Shown here in pieces: positions 1-7,743 of a DNA stretch of 64,000 nucleotides. Made by a program: the position numbers and the translations under genes. The DNA is taken from contig JBBSUC010000007.1 in the NCBI GenBank assembly GCA_038235275.1, positions 1-64,000 of the forward strand. Direction: 5' to 3'. Position 1 is the first letter of the stretch. Each line of letters begins with the position of its first letter. The notes under the pieces were generated by a model, which saw nothing but the letters and a program-made list of their open reading frames with translations, made no database searches and was not told where the DNA came from. Source of the DNA: Persicitalea sp038235275 (GTDB taxonomy: Bacteria > Bacteroidota > Bacteroidia > Cytophagales > Spirosomataceae).

Positions 1-1461
1 CAGACTCAGGAAGGCCTCCCGGAGAGAGTGGAAGGCAAAGTAGAGCGCAAAAAAGATGATGACCAGAACAATGGGCGCAATGATCAGCAGCGTGCGCTGC
101 CCCCGGATGAGGTTCTCATACTGCCCGCTCCATTCCAGGAAATAGCCTTCCGGCAATATTCCCTTCTCCCCGTTGATTTTGGCCATCGCCTCCTCCACGG
201 TACCGCCCAGGTCGCGGTCCCGAACGTTGAACATGACCGCGCCGCGCAGAATGGCGTTTTCCGACGTGATCATGGGCGGTCCGTCTTTGAAGACAACGTC
301 GGCCACCGCCTGTAGCGGCACCTCCCCGAAACCCGGGGCCTGCAGCGGTATCCTTTTGATCTCCTCCACGCTATTGCGGTAGTCCTGGGCCAGCCGAACG
401 CTGATGGAAAACCGCTGGCGCCCCTCAATGGTTTGCCCCACCGTTGCGCCGCCCAGGGCGCTTTCCACGGTTTGGTTGACGTCGTCCACGGTCAGCCCGT
501 AGCGGCCCAGGTCGGCCCGGCGCACCTCAATGGAAAGGTACTTGCCCCCCGTAATGGGTTCCACGTACAGGTCCGTGACGCCCGGCGTGCCTTCCAGGGC
601 GGCCTTCACTTTTTCGGACACCGCTGCGATCTGGTATAGATCCTGCCCGTACACCTTGATGCCCACGTCGGTGCGGATACCGGTGGCCAGCATGTTGATG
701 CGGTTGATGATCGGCTGGGTCCAGCCGTTCACCACGCCGGGAATCTGGAGTTTATTATTCAGCTCGGTGATGATGTCCGCCTTCGTCAGGCCCTCCCGCC
801 ACGCAGATTTGGGTTTGAGCATGATAATGGTTTCGATCATGCTGATGGGCGAGTTGTCGGTCGCCGTGCTGGCCCGGCCCGCCTTGCCGAGTACCTTTTC
901 CACCTCCGGCACCGACTTGATGATCTTGTCCTGCACCTGCAGAATCCGCTTGGCCTCGGCGTTGGAGATGTCCGGCAGCGTGACGGGCATGAACAGAATG
1001 CTCTGCTCGTCGAGCGGCGGCATGAACTCACTGCCCAAGCTTCCCAGCAGGGGAATGGCGACCAGCAACGCGATGATGTTGACGGCCAGGGTAGTTTTCC
1101 GCCACTTCAGGATGCCCCGGATGACGGGTTCGTAAAACCGCTCCAGAAATCGGTTGATGGGGTTGGCGTTGTCGGGCCGGAACTTTCCCTTCATGAAAAA
1201 GGAAATGAGCACCGGGGCCAGCGTGAGCACCAGCAGGGCGTCCACCAGCATGATGAAGGTCTTGGTGTAGGCCAGCGGGTGAAAAAGTTTGCCCTCCTGA
1301 CCCGTGAGCATGAAGACCGGCAAAAAGGAGGTGATGATGATGATGGTGGCGAAGAAAACCCCGCGCGACACCTGCTTGCTCGACTTTTCGATGATCGCCA
1401 GGCGTTCCTCTTCCGAAATCCAGTCTTCTTTCGGCTTCTTATTTCTTTGGGGCCATTTCAT
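1..1461 (-). CDS. CusA-type RND efflux permease, C-terminal part (runs off window)
   Basis: This is the second part of a heavy-metal RND permease that pumps Cu(I)/Ag(I) from the periplasm through a tripartite CusCBA-like complex. Its 487 visible codons begin with a cytoplasmic linker, then transmembrane segments from about TM5 on (FFATIIIITSFLPVF) and the second periplasmic pore domain. The stop codon lies beyond position 1. Methionines occupy the three places expected for the CusA copper relay (FMPVTLP, PISMIE, RINMLATG), which favours Cu/Ag over Co/Zn/Cd. The ATG at 1461 overlaps the stop of the upstream half by four bases (ATGA), so the halves may be translationally coupled. Whether this is a natural split or a frameshifted single gene cannot be told from the sequence. 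The family call is firm; the metal is inference from the methionines. Confidence 0.85.
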   Translation of the reverse strand, partial: MKWPQRNKKPKEDWISEEERLAIIEKSSKQVSRGVFFATIIIITSFLPVFMLTGQEGKLFHPLAYTKTFIMLVDALLVLTLAPVLISFFMKGKFRPDNANPINRFLERFYEPVIRGILKWRKTTLAVNIIALLVAIPLLGSLGSEFMPPLDEQSILFMPVTLPDISNAEAKRILQVQDKIIKSVPEVEKVLGKAGRASTATDNSPISMIETIIMLKPKSAWREGLTKADIITELNNKLQIPGVVNGWTQPIINRINMLATGIRTDVGIKVYGQDLYQIAAVSEKVKAALEGTPGVTDLYVEPITGGKYLSIEVRRADLGRYGLTVDDVNQTVESALGGATVGQTIEGRQRFSISVRLAQDYRNSVEEIKRIPLQAPGFGEVPLQAVADVVFKDGPPMITSENAILRGAVMFNVRDRDLGGTVEEAMAKINGEKGILPEGYFLEWSGQYENLIRGQRTLLIIAPIVLVIIFFALYFAFHSLREAFLSL

Positions 1462-2753
1462 GATTGTTCGGTTTTTTGTTGCTGTTCCCACTGCGCGTAG
1501 CGCTCAGAGAGGTGTTTGTAGGCGTTTTCACTCATGATGATTCCGTTATCCACGATCACCCCGATGGCGAGCGCAATGCCGGTCAGCGACATGATGTTGG
1601 AGGATATTCCGGCGGCGTTGAGCAGGATGAAGCTGGCCGCGATGGTGATGGGGATCTGAATGATGATGCTTAGGGCGCTGCGCCAGTGGAAGAGAAACAC
1701 GATCACGATCAGCGACACCACGATCATTTCTTCGATGAGGGTGTGCTTGATGCTGTCGATGCTTTCCTGAATCAGCGAGCCCCGGTCGTAGATGATGTCG
1801 AACTTGACACCCGGCGGCAGCCCTTTGGTGGTCTCGATCATTTTGGCCTTTACCCGCTCGATGACTGCGTCGGCGTTCTCGCCGTAGCGCATCACCACGA
1901 TGCCCCCGACCCGTTCGCCTTCGCCGTTCTGGTCGAATATGCCCAGGCGGGTCTCGCCCGCCATCTGCACCGTGGCCACGTCGGCCACCCGAACCGCGAT
2001 GCCCTGCCGGGTCGTGATTGGTATGTTTTCAATTTCCTCGACGTTTTCCAGATAGCCGGTGGTGTTGATCACGTAGCCGATGTCGCTCATCTCAAACTTC
2101 CGCCCCCCACTCTCATTGTTGTTGGCCCGGACGGCGGCAATGACGTTGTTCACCGCCAGATTGTAATAGAGGAGCTTGTTGGGGTTGACGGTGATCTGGT
2201 ACTGTTTCTGGAAGCCGCCGAAGGAGGCTATTTCGCTGACGCCCTTCACGTTCTGCAGCGCGAATTTTACGTACCAGTCCTGAATGGCCCGTTGCTCGCC
2301 CAGATCGAGATCCGGCGCGTCGAGGGTGTACCACAGGATGTGGCCCACCCCGGTTCCGTCCGGCCCGAGCTGCGGGTTCACGCCCTGCGGCAGGCTTTGG
2401 GAGATGGTGCTCATGCGTTCGAGCACCCGTTCCCGCGCCCAGTAGATGTCCACATCTTCCTCAAAGATGATGTAGATGAAGCTCATCCCGAACATGGAAT
2501 TGGCCCGGACGTACTTGACGTTGGGCAGGCCCTGCAGGTTCGTGACCAGCGGGTAGGTGATCTGGTCCTCGATGAGCTGCGGGCCCCGGCCCATCCACTC
2601 GGTGAAGACGATGACCTGATTTTCGGAAAGGTCGGGAATGGCGTCGATGGGATTGTTGCGCACGGAGACGAAACCCCACACGGACAGTCCGGCGGCCAGC
2701 AACAGGACGATGAACCTGTTCTGCAAAGACCACTCGATGATGCGGTGTACCAT
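1458..2753 (-). CDS. CusA-type RND efflux permease, N-terminal part
   Basis: 431 residues cover the first transmembrane helix (about 14-30), the first periplasmic porter and docking domain, and TM2-TM4, ending just after the proton-relay helix with IVDNGIIMSENA (Asp conserved). The typical RND start IIEWSLQNRFIV and the early NNPIDAIPDLSENQVIV motif are present. A normal CusA is about 1040 residues in one chain. Here the chain stops in the cytoplasmic TM4-TM5 loop and the rest follows in another frame, overlapping by ATGA. The gene heads a minus-strand unit at the edge of the copper island; adaptor and outer membrane factor genes may lie beyond position 1. Confidence 0.85.
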   Translation of the reverse strand: MVHRIIEWSLQNRFIVLLLAAGLSVWGFVSVRNNPIDAIPDLSENQVIVFTEWMGRGPQLIEDQITYPLVTNLQGLPNVKYVRANSMFGMSFIYIIFEEDVDIYWARERVLERMSTISQSLPQGVNPQLGPDGTGVGHILWYTLDAPDLDLGEQRAIQDWYVKFALQNVKGVSEIASFGGFQKQYQITVNPNKLLYYNLAVNNVIAAVRANNNESGGRKFEMSDIGYVINTTGYLENVEEIENIPITTRQGIAVRVADVATVQMAGETRLGIFDQNGEGERVGGIVVMRYGENADAVIERVKAKMIETTKGLPPGVKFDIIYDRGSLIQESIDSIKHTLIEEMIVVSLIVIVFLFHWRSALSIIIQIPITIAASFILLNAAGISSNIMSLTGIALAIGVIVDNGIIMSENAYKHLSERYAQWEQQQKTEQS

Positions 2754-2955
2754 GATGAAATTAGCTATGTTGTTCGCCGGAATACGTCCGGCAAATGAGG
2801 GAAAGGTGCAAACCAGGAAAGTTGTTATGCGCCATACAACAAAACCATGTACAAAGGTTATGTCCTACGCATAAATACACGCGTTTCCTGGAAAGCCTAA
2901 AAATGTAGGTGGGGGAATGAAACGCCACAGCCCACTCAGGTGCGGCCTGGCGGGA

Positions 2956-3411
2956 TCATATGAGCCAGGTGCAAAGCAAGGCGATATGCTGGGAAGCCGA
3001 AACGGGCGGGGGACCCGAATTAGGATCGTAGACTAGATGCGAATCCCGGGCAGAACCGGCACCTCTGAAAACCAGGTATGCGGCAAGAGCCAGGGGCGCA
3101 TCGGGTATAACCAACTGATGGGTGTGCACTTCGGGAGTGACCGCCGACGTTACCGGGGATAACACCGCCTTTTCCTTACAGCACGGATTTTCTTGGATTC
3201 CTGAATTGTGTTTTGTAGAAAACGAAGGGTTGGTTGGAATTGCTTTCGCGCCGCAACATGATGAAGTCTCCCCATGGCCCAAACGAGCCGAACGAGATTT
3301 TCCCTTCATTTCGCACGTGTGTTCCACAATAACGAAGCCCATGCTGCTGACCAGCAGCAGGACGGCCATCGCCAGGGAAACGATTCGTAGGAATGGAGGT
3401 TTCTTCATCAA
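2956..3411 (-). CDS. HYC_CC_PP family protein
   Basis: A 151-residue exported protein with a signal peptide or single anchor at residues 1-28 (LAMAVLLLVSSMGFVIVE). It continues with the family pattern: an H-x-C shortly after the signal (EHTC), two CC pairs (SSCC, NPCC) and a C-terminal PP motif (SGPPPVS). In Bacteroidota this small Cys-rich family sits in metal-resistance loci, and its biochemical role is unknown. Binding of copper by the CC pairs is inference. A second, divergent member lies at 18909-19328. The ATG at 3411 puts a TATCTTTG promoter-like box only 18 bases upstream. Confidence 0.75.
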   Translation of the reverse strand: MMKKPPFLRIVSLAMAVLLLVSSMGFVIVEHTCEMKGKSRSARLGHGETSSCCGAKAIPTNPSFSTKHNSGIQENPCCKEKAVLSPVTSAVTPEVHTHQLVIPDAPLALAAYLVFRGAGSARDSHLVYDPNSGPPPVSASQHIALLCTWLI

Positions 3412-3428
3412 TCAGGATTATCTGGGTA

Positions 3429-3436
3429 CAAAGATA
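3429..3436 (-). promoter_or_regulatory. TAnnTTTG promoter-like box (-7) for HYC_CC_PP gene
   Basis: On the minus strand the octamer reads TATCTTTG, a perfect match to the Bacteroidota -7 consensus TAnnTTTG, 18 bases upstream of the ATG. No clear TTTG -33 element is seen at the usual spacing, so the call is tentative. Confidence 0.35.
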
Positions 3437-3606
3437 AGAATTCCAACTATTTAGTAGCATTACATAATTTTGGGCCAGACGTACACTATTAGGTGATTTT
3501 CTTATAAAGAACAGGTTCAACTGCCTATTTATTTTAAATCACTGGACCAGGCAATGGCATTGAGTGCGTCGTAGTCCAGTCCCCTTCCCGGGTTAAGGCC
3601 GAATTG

Positions 3607-4719
3607 ATGCGCCATGTTGTGCGGAAATCTGTCAAGAAAGACGCTGTTTTACTTAAAAAAAATGTTGTATCGATATATGACCAGCATAAAATGAGTATTT
3701 TGTATTTGTCCATAGGGCTATTGCTATATGTAGGAACGCTGGCGGACCTGGTCAAGACCACCTTTTCCTCCACCGGCGGAGGCTGGGTCACCAATGGCCT
3801 AGCAAAAGCGGTCTGGCGTACTTTCTTCGTGATTTCCGGGCGGCGGGGGCACTCACGACTGCTTCCCTACGCTGGCCCGACCATCTTGGTCGTAATCCTG
3901 GGAGCCTGGATACTGGGTTTGTGGCTTTCCTTTTTTTTCCTGCTGCTCTCAGACCCGATTTCAATCCGGCACGGGGTCACGGGACTTCCGGCCGACGGTC
4001 TGGAAAAACTGTACTATGCCGCCTTCACGCTATCTACCCTGGGCACGGGGGACTATGTGGCCACAAACAACCTTTGGCGAATTGCCACCGGGCTGGCGGC
4101 TTTTTCCGGACTGGCTTTCATCACCGCATCCATTACTTATTTCGGCCCTGTTCTCTCGGCCATCGGGTATCAGAGCAAATTAGCCCTATACATCCATAGC
4201 CTGGGCGCTACGCCCCAGCAGATTCTCGTCCATAGCTGGAACGGCAGGGACTTTTCGCTCTTTTCAGATCGAATCCCCGACATTTGTCAGATGCTGTTCC
4301 ATCATACGCTCAACCACCATTCCTATCCGGTGATTCACTATTTCCACAATAGCAAGCCGGAGTTCGCCATTGCACCTTCGGTGACCATCCTGCACGAAGT
4401 CCTATGGCTGCTGACGACCAGCGTCGCCGAAGAGGTCAGCCCCGATGTGCTCAGGCGCTCCATGCTTGAAACAGCCCTCAGCCAGTACCTAGAAGTGTTG
4501 AAGGGAAATTTTGTCGATTTCGATTCTGTGAATGTGTCGACACCGATGCCGGAACTGGATTCTCTCAAACAAGCGGGCATCCCGATGAAGGATGTCCACG
4601 AGACTAAGTCCAGTTATTGCAGCCTAATCAGTAATCACAGAAAGCTCGTATCTATCTTACTAGAGAACGACGGGTGGACGTGGGGCGATGTTTATGATTA
4701 TTATCATGTCCGAAGGTGA
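3607..4719 (+). CDS. potassium-channel-like membrane protein with altered filter
   Basis: A protein of about 370 residues with hydrophobic segments at about 30-49, 92-115 and 160-180. A pore-loop helix (LYYAAFTLSTLGTGDYV) precedes the last one, the arrangement of two-TM ion-channel (Ion_trans_2) domains. The filter reads TLGTGD where K+ channels have TVGYGD, so the Tyr/Phe is replaced by Thr. The 190-residue C-terminal half is soluble, not recognised, and probably cytoplasmic. The ATG at 3607 is chosen over a TTG one codon earlier; an internal ATG at 3691, just before the first hydrophobic stretch, is also possible. It stands alone between copper genes, with no evident operon partner. Ion selectivity is not predictable. 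Confidence 0.65.
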   Translation: MRHVVRKSVKKDAVLLKKNVVSIYDQHKMSILYLSIGLLLYVGTLADLVKTTFSSTGGGWVTNGLAKAVWRTFFVISGRRGHSRLLPYAGPTILVVILGAWILGLWLSFFFLLLSDPISIRHGVTGLPADGLEKLYYAAFTLSTLGTGDYVATNNLWRIATGLAAFSGLAFITASITYFGPVLSAIGYQSKLALYIHSLGATPQQILVHSWNGRDFSLFSDRIPDICQMLFHHTLNHHSYPVIHYFHNSKPEFAIAPSVTILHEVLWLLTTSVAEEVSPDVLRRSMLETALSQYLEVLKGNFVDFDSVNVSTPMPELDSLKQAGIPMKDVHETKSSYCSLISNHRKLVSILLENDGWTWGDVYDYYHVRR

Positions 4720-4813
4720 CCGCTGCGATTCCCCCTTTGAGTTCATCCAGGTAAGTTTGTGCTGTAAAAAGGGACTATCCGATTTCTGAGCGAACTACCT
4801 AATTGATTGCGTT

Positions 4814-5029
4814 ATGAATAAGCACTACTTACTCATAATTTTGGGCTAAGTCCTGCCATTGCTGTTTATCTTCTTTGCTCTTACAATGGGCGTTTCAGGT
4901 AGTTGGAGCCTATTCATTTTGGTCATGTCCGTCTGTCATCACTTGATTCCCTTCTATGGAACTCACGCGTCAAGAAGCATTAATTCCAATGCCACCGGGA
5001 ATGGCTGGGGTAGTTTATTTATTTTCTGA
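4814..5029 (+). pseudogene. possible DUF2933-like small membrane protein remnant
   Basis: Reading from the ATG gives MNKHYLLIILG, then an in-frame TAA, then a hydrophobic stretch (LPLLFIFFALTMGV) and a stretch beginning VCHHLIP, ending at TGA. The start and the Leu-rich helix followed by a His-containing patch resemble DUF2933 proteins, small membrane proteins often found in copper-resistance clusters. The stop after 11 codons means it is dead as it stands, unless suppressed. Similarity is by eye and weak. Confidence 0.3.
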
Positions 5030-5111
5030 GGGTTCACCGGTTTCACGATAGCACCCTCGCCAAACGCTCTAATTCAGCACCCGGCATTCCCGCTTCGGCA
5101 ATAGCGCCCAA

Positions 5112-5306
5112 TTGGAAAAGCGGTGCGGCGGCACCATCCGGGAATTGATGGACAGGCTACCGCAGTTGAAGGGCCGGGCCGCTCACCTTAAACAGCAAAT
5201 GCAGGATAAGCTCATTGAACACGGGTATTATATCCGTAAATTCGGGGTGGATATGCCCGAGGTCAGGAACTGGCAATGGACCCGCCAGGAAATCAATAAA
5301 AATTAA
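5112..5306 (+). pseudogene. phosphoketolase C-terminal remnant
   Basis: The 64-codon frame contains MDRLPQLKGRAAHLKQ, DKLIEHGYYI and DMPEVRNWQW in this order. This matches the extreme C-terminus of xylulose-5-P/fructose-6-P phosphoketolase, which typically ends with DRVPQLGSRAA, then KLIEHKEYI, then DMPEIRNWKW. A complete enzyme is about 790 residues, and no further phosphoketolase sequence is visible upstream to 4720. This is therefore the leftover tail of a deleted gene rather than a functional small protein. The surrounding 4720-5410 interval holds no other gene I can support except the DUF2933-like remnant. Confidence 0.65.
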
Positions 5307-5410
5307 AAATACAGTCCATATTATCCCGTATTTACTGACGCATAACCCGCTTAACCATTGAAAGGGTCCTTAACCTTACCTTCATAAACAAATCCTATGA
5401 TCATCTTGCT

Positions 5411-7537
5411 ATGAAAGACAGCCCGAATACATCACCCGACAAAATGGATCATTCCAAAATGGACCATTCAAAGATGGATCAATCGAAAATGGAAGACCCA
5501 AAATCGGACGACCATCGTAAGATGGATCATAGCACTATGGATCATGGCGATCACGGTGCCATACCGATGGGCAGGGAAGGCCACGACCACCATAAGATGA
5601 TGATAGACGACTTCAAGAAGCGCTTCTGGATTTCTTCCGTCATCTCGATCCCGATCCTGGTATTTTCTCCCATGATACAGGATTTGTTGGGGTACGAATG
5701 GCGGCTGCCTGGTAACCCTTACATCCTTTTCGCCCTCTCCACAATTGTTTATTTCTGGGGCGGTTGGCCGTTTCTGAAAGGGTTTTGGAAAGAAATCAAG
5801 CAATCCGGGCCCGGCATGATGACGCTGATTGCCATGGCCATTTCGGTGGCCTACTTCTACAGCACGGCTACCGTCTTCGGTTTGGAGGGAGTGGATTTCT
5901 TCTGGGAGCTCGCCACGCTGATCGATATCATGCTGCTGGGTCACTGGCTGGAAATGAAGTCGGTGCTGGGTGCCTCCAAGGCATTGCAGTTACTGGTGAG
6001 CATGATGCCGGCCGATGCGCACCGGGTGAAAGCCGACGGGCAGATCGAGGATGTGAAATTGGAAGTATTGGCCAAAAACGACATCATCCTCATCAAGCCC
6101 GGCGAAAAAGTACCCGCCGACGGAATCATCGTGGAAGGCAGCAGCTACCTCAACGAATCCATGCTGACCGGGGAATCGAAGCCCGTCAAGAAGGAAACGG
6201 ATAATAAAGTGATCGGTGGGTCGATCAACGGCAACGGCTCGCTCAAAATGAAAGTGGAGCACACCGGCAAGGACAGCTATCTCAACAAGGTCATCACCCT
6301 GGTGGAGGAGGCTCAGAAATCCAAGTCCAAGATGCAGAACCTTTCCGACCGGGCCGCCAAGTGGCTGACCTACGCCGCCCTGACGATCGGTTTTGGCACG
6401 CTGGCCGTTTGGTTATTGGCGGGCTATCCTTTCGTATTTGCCCTGGAGCGGATGGTGACGGTCATGGTCATTGCCTGCCCTCACGCCCTGGGTTTGGCCA
6501 TTCCCCTGGTCGTGGCCATATCCACCGCCGTATCGGCCCAAAACGGCCTCTTGATTCGCAACAGGACGGCATTCGAAGAATCCCGCAAAATCACCACCCT
6601 CCTGTTCGATAAAACGGGAACGCTCACCTCGGGCGTTTTCGGCGTCACCCGCTACGAAAGCACCGGGGATGCAATGTCGAAAGACGAGGTGTTGCGATTG
6701 GCCAGTGCTTTGGAACAGACCTCCGAACACCCCATTGCCGTGGGCATCATCGACAAGGTGAAGGAATTGAAAATGGCTGTCCCGAAAGCGGAGAAATTTA
6801 ACGCCATTACCGGAAAAGGCGTGGAAGCCACCGTGGAAGGGAAGTCGGTCAAAGTGGTGAGTCCCGGTTATCTCAAAGACAAAAGCCTGGCCGTTCCCGA
6901 GGGGGCCTTTTCCAGTGAGGCCGAAACGGTAGTCTTCGTACTGGTCGATGAACGGGTGGCCGGATATATCGCGCTGGCGGATGCCATCCGGCCGGAAAGT
7001 GCCGAAGCGATCGCGATTTTTAAGAAGAATGGCATCAAGGTGATGATGGCCACCGGCGATAACGAAATAGTGGCGAAGGCCGTGGCTGACGAATTGGGCC
7101 TGGACAAGTATTTCGCCGAAGTACTGCCGCACCAGAAGGTCGAGGTTGTAAAAAAACTGCAGAGTGACGGTGAATTCGTGGCCATGACGGGCGACGGGGT
7201 CAACGACGCCCCCGCGCTGGCGCAGGCCGACGTGGGCATCGCCGTTGGGTCGGGTACCGACGTGGCCGCCGAAACGGCCGACATCATCCTGGTGAACAGT
7301 AATCCCCAGGACATCGCCAGCCTCATTCTTTTTGGCAAGGCGACCTACCGGAAGATGATCCAGAACCTGCTTTGGGCAACGGCCTACAACCTCATCACCA
7401 TTCCGCTGGCAGCCGGGGTTTTGTATAAGAGTGGTTTTGTGCTGGGTCCGGCCCTGGGAGCGGTCTTTATGAGCCTGAGTACTATCATAGTCGCCATCAA
7501 TGCCCAGTTTCTGAAAAGGCAAATCAGGACGAAATGA
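5411..7537 (+). CDS. copB: copper-translocating P1B-type ATPase, CPH (CopB-like) type
   Basis: A 708-residue heavy-metal P-type ATPase that uses ATP to export copper (in CopB enzymes Cu(II) or Cu(I)/Ag(I)) across the inner membrane. It lacks an HMA domain; residues 1-55 are instead a Met/His/Asp-rich tail with repeated MDHSKMDHSKM units, probably metal binding. Visible motifs are the actuator TGES (about 251), the membrane metal site CPH in VIACPHALG (about 356), the phosphorylation site DKTGTLT (about 400), the SEHP nucleotide motif (about 440) and TGDGVNDAPAL (about 592). CPH rather than CPC defines the P1B-3 group. The next gene downstream is a TonB-dependent receptor about 200 bases away. 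Confidence 0.92.
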   Translation: MKDSPNTSPDKMDHSKMDHSKMDQSKMEDPKSDDHRKMDHSTMDHGDHGAIPMGREGHDHHKMMIDDFKKRFWISSVISIPILVFSPMIQDLLGYEWRLPGNPYILFALSTIVYFWGGWPFLKGFWKEIKQSGPGMMTLIAMAISVAYFYSTATVFGLEGVDFFWELATLIDIMLLGHWLEMKSVLGASKALQLLVSMMPADAHRVKADGQIEDVKLEVLAKNDIILIKPGEKVPADGIIVEGSSYLNESMLTGESKPVKKETDNKVIGGSINGNGSLKMKVEHTGKDSYLNKVITLVEEAQKSKSKMQNLSDRAAKWLTYAALTIGFGTLAVWLLAGYPFVFALERMVTVMVIACPHALGLAIPLVVAISTAVSAQNGLLIRNRTAFEESRKITTLLFDKTGTLTSGVFGVTRYESTGDAMSKDEVLRLASALEQTSEHPIAVGIIDKVKELKMAVPKAEKFNAITGKGVEATVEGKSVKVVSPGYLKDKSLAVPEGAFSSEAETVVFVLVDERVAGYIALADAIRPESAEAIAIFKKNGIKVMMATGDNEIVAKAVADELGLDKYFAEVLPHQKVEVVKKLQSDGEFVAMTGDGVNDAPALAQADVGIAVGSGTDVAAETADIILVNSNPQDIASLILFGKATYRKMIQNLLWATAYNLITIPLAAGVLYKSGFVLGPALGAVFMSLSTIIVAINAQFLKRQIRTK

Positions 7538-7743
7538 GGAGCCGGGTAAAGCACACACGCTTGCCTGATTGTGTAACGCGCCCAAGGGTGTGGTACTTAT
7601 TCAGTCCTTCAGGGCAAGTGACTTATAATTGTTTCACATCTTTTTTTCGTGAAAAAGCGTAGATAGCACCTAATTCAGGCTCAGGCACACTTTTTTATAT
7701 GAGTCGGAATTCTCGGTATCCGTTGCTTACTTAAAAACTTTTT

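Noticed and set aside
1686..2798. 370-codon open frame on the plus strand
   Set aside because: Exactly antisense to the CusA N-terminal part, His/Asp-rich composition without domain pattern; a shadow of a GC-rich gene.
3464..3480. ataattttgggcc segments near 3465, 4836 and 11077 as a shared regulator site
   Set aside because: They resemble each other, but one is part of a terminator stem and one lies inside a remnant; spacing to genes is inconsistent.
6413..7585. 390-codon minus-strand open frame
   Set aside because: Antisense to the CopB ATPase; no recognisable domain, and the ATPase on the plus strand has all family motifs.
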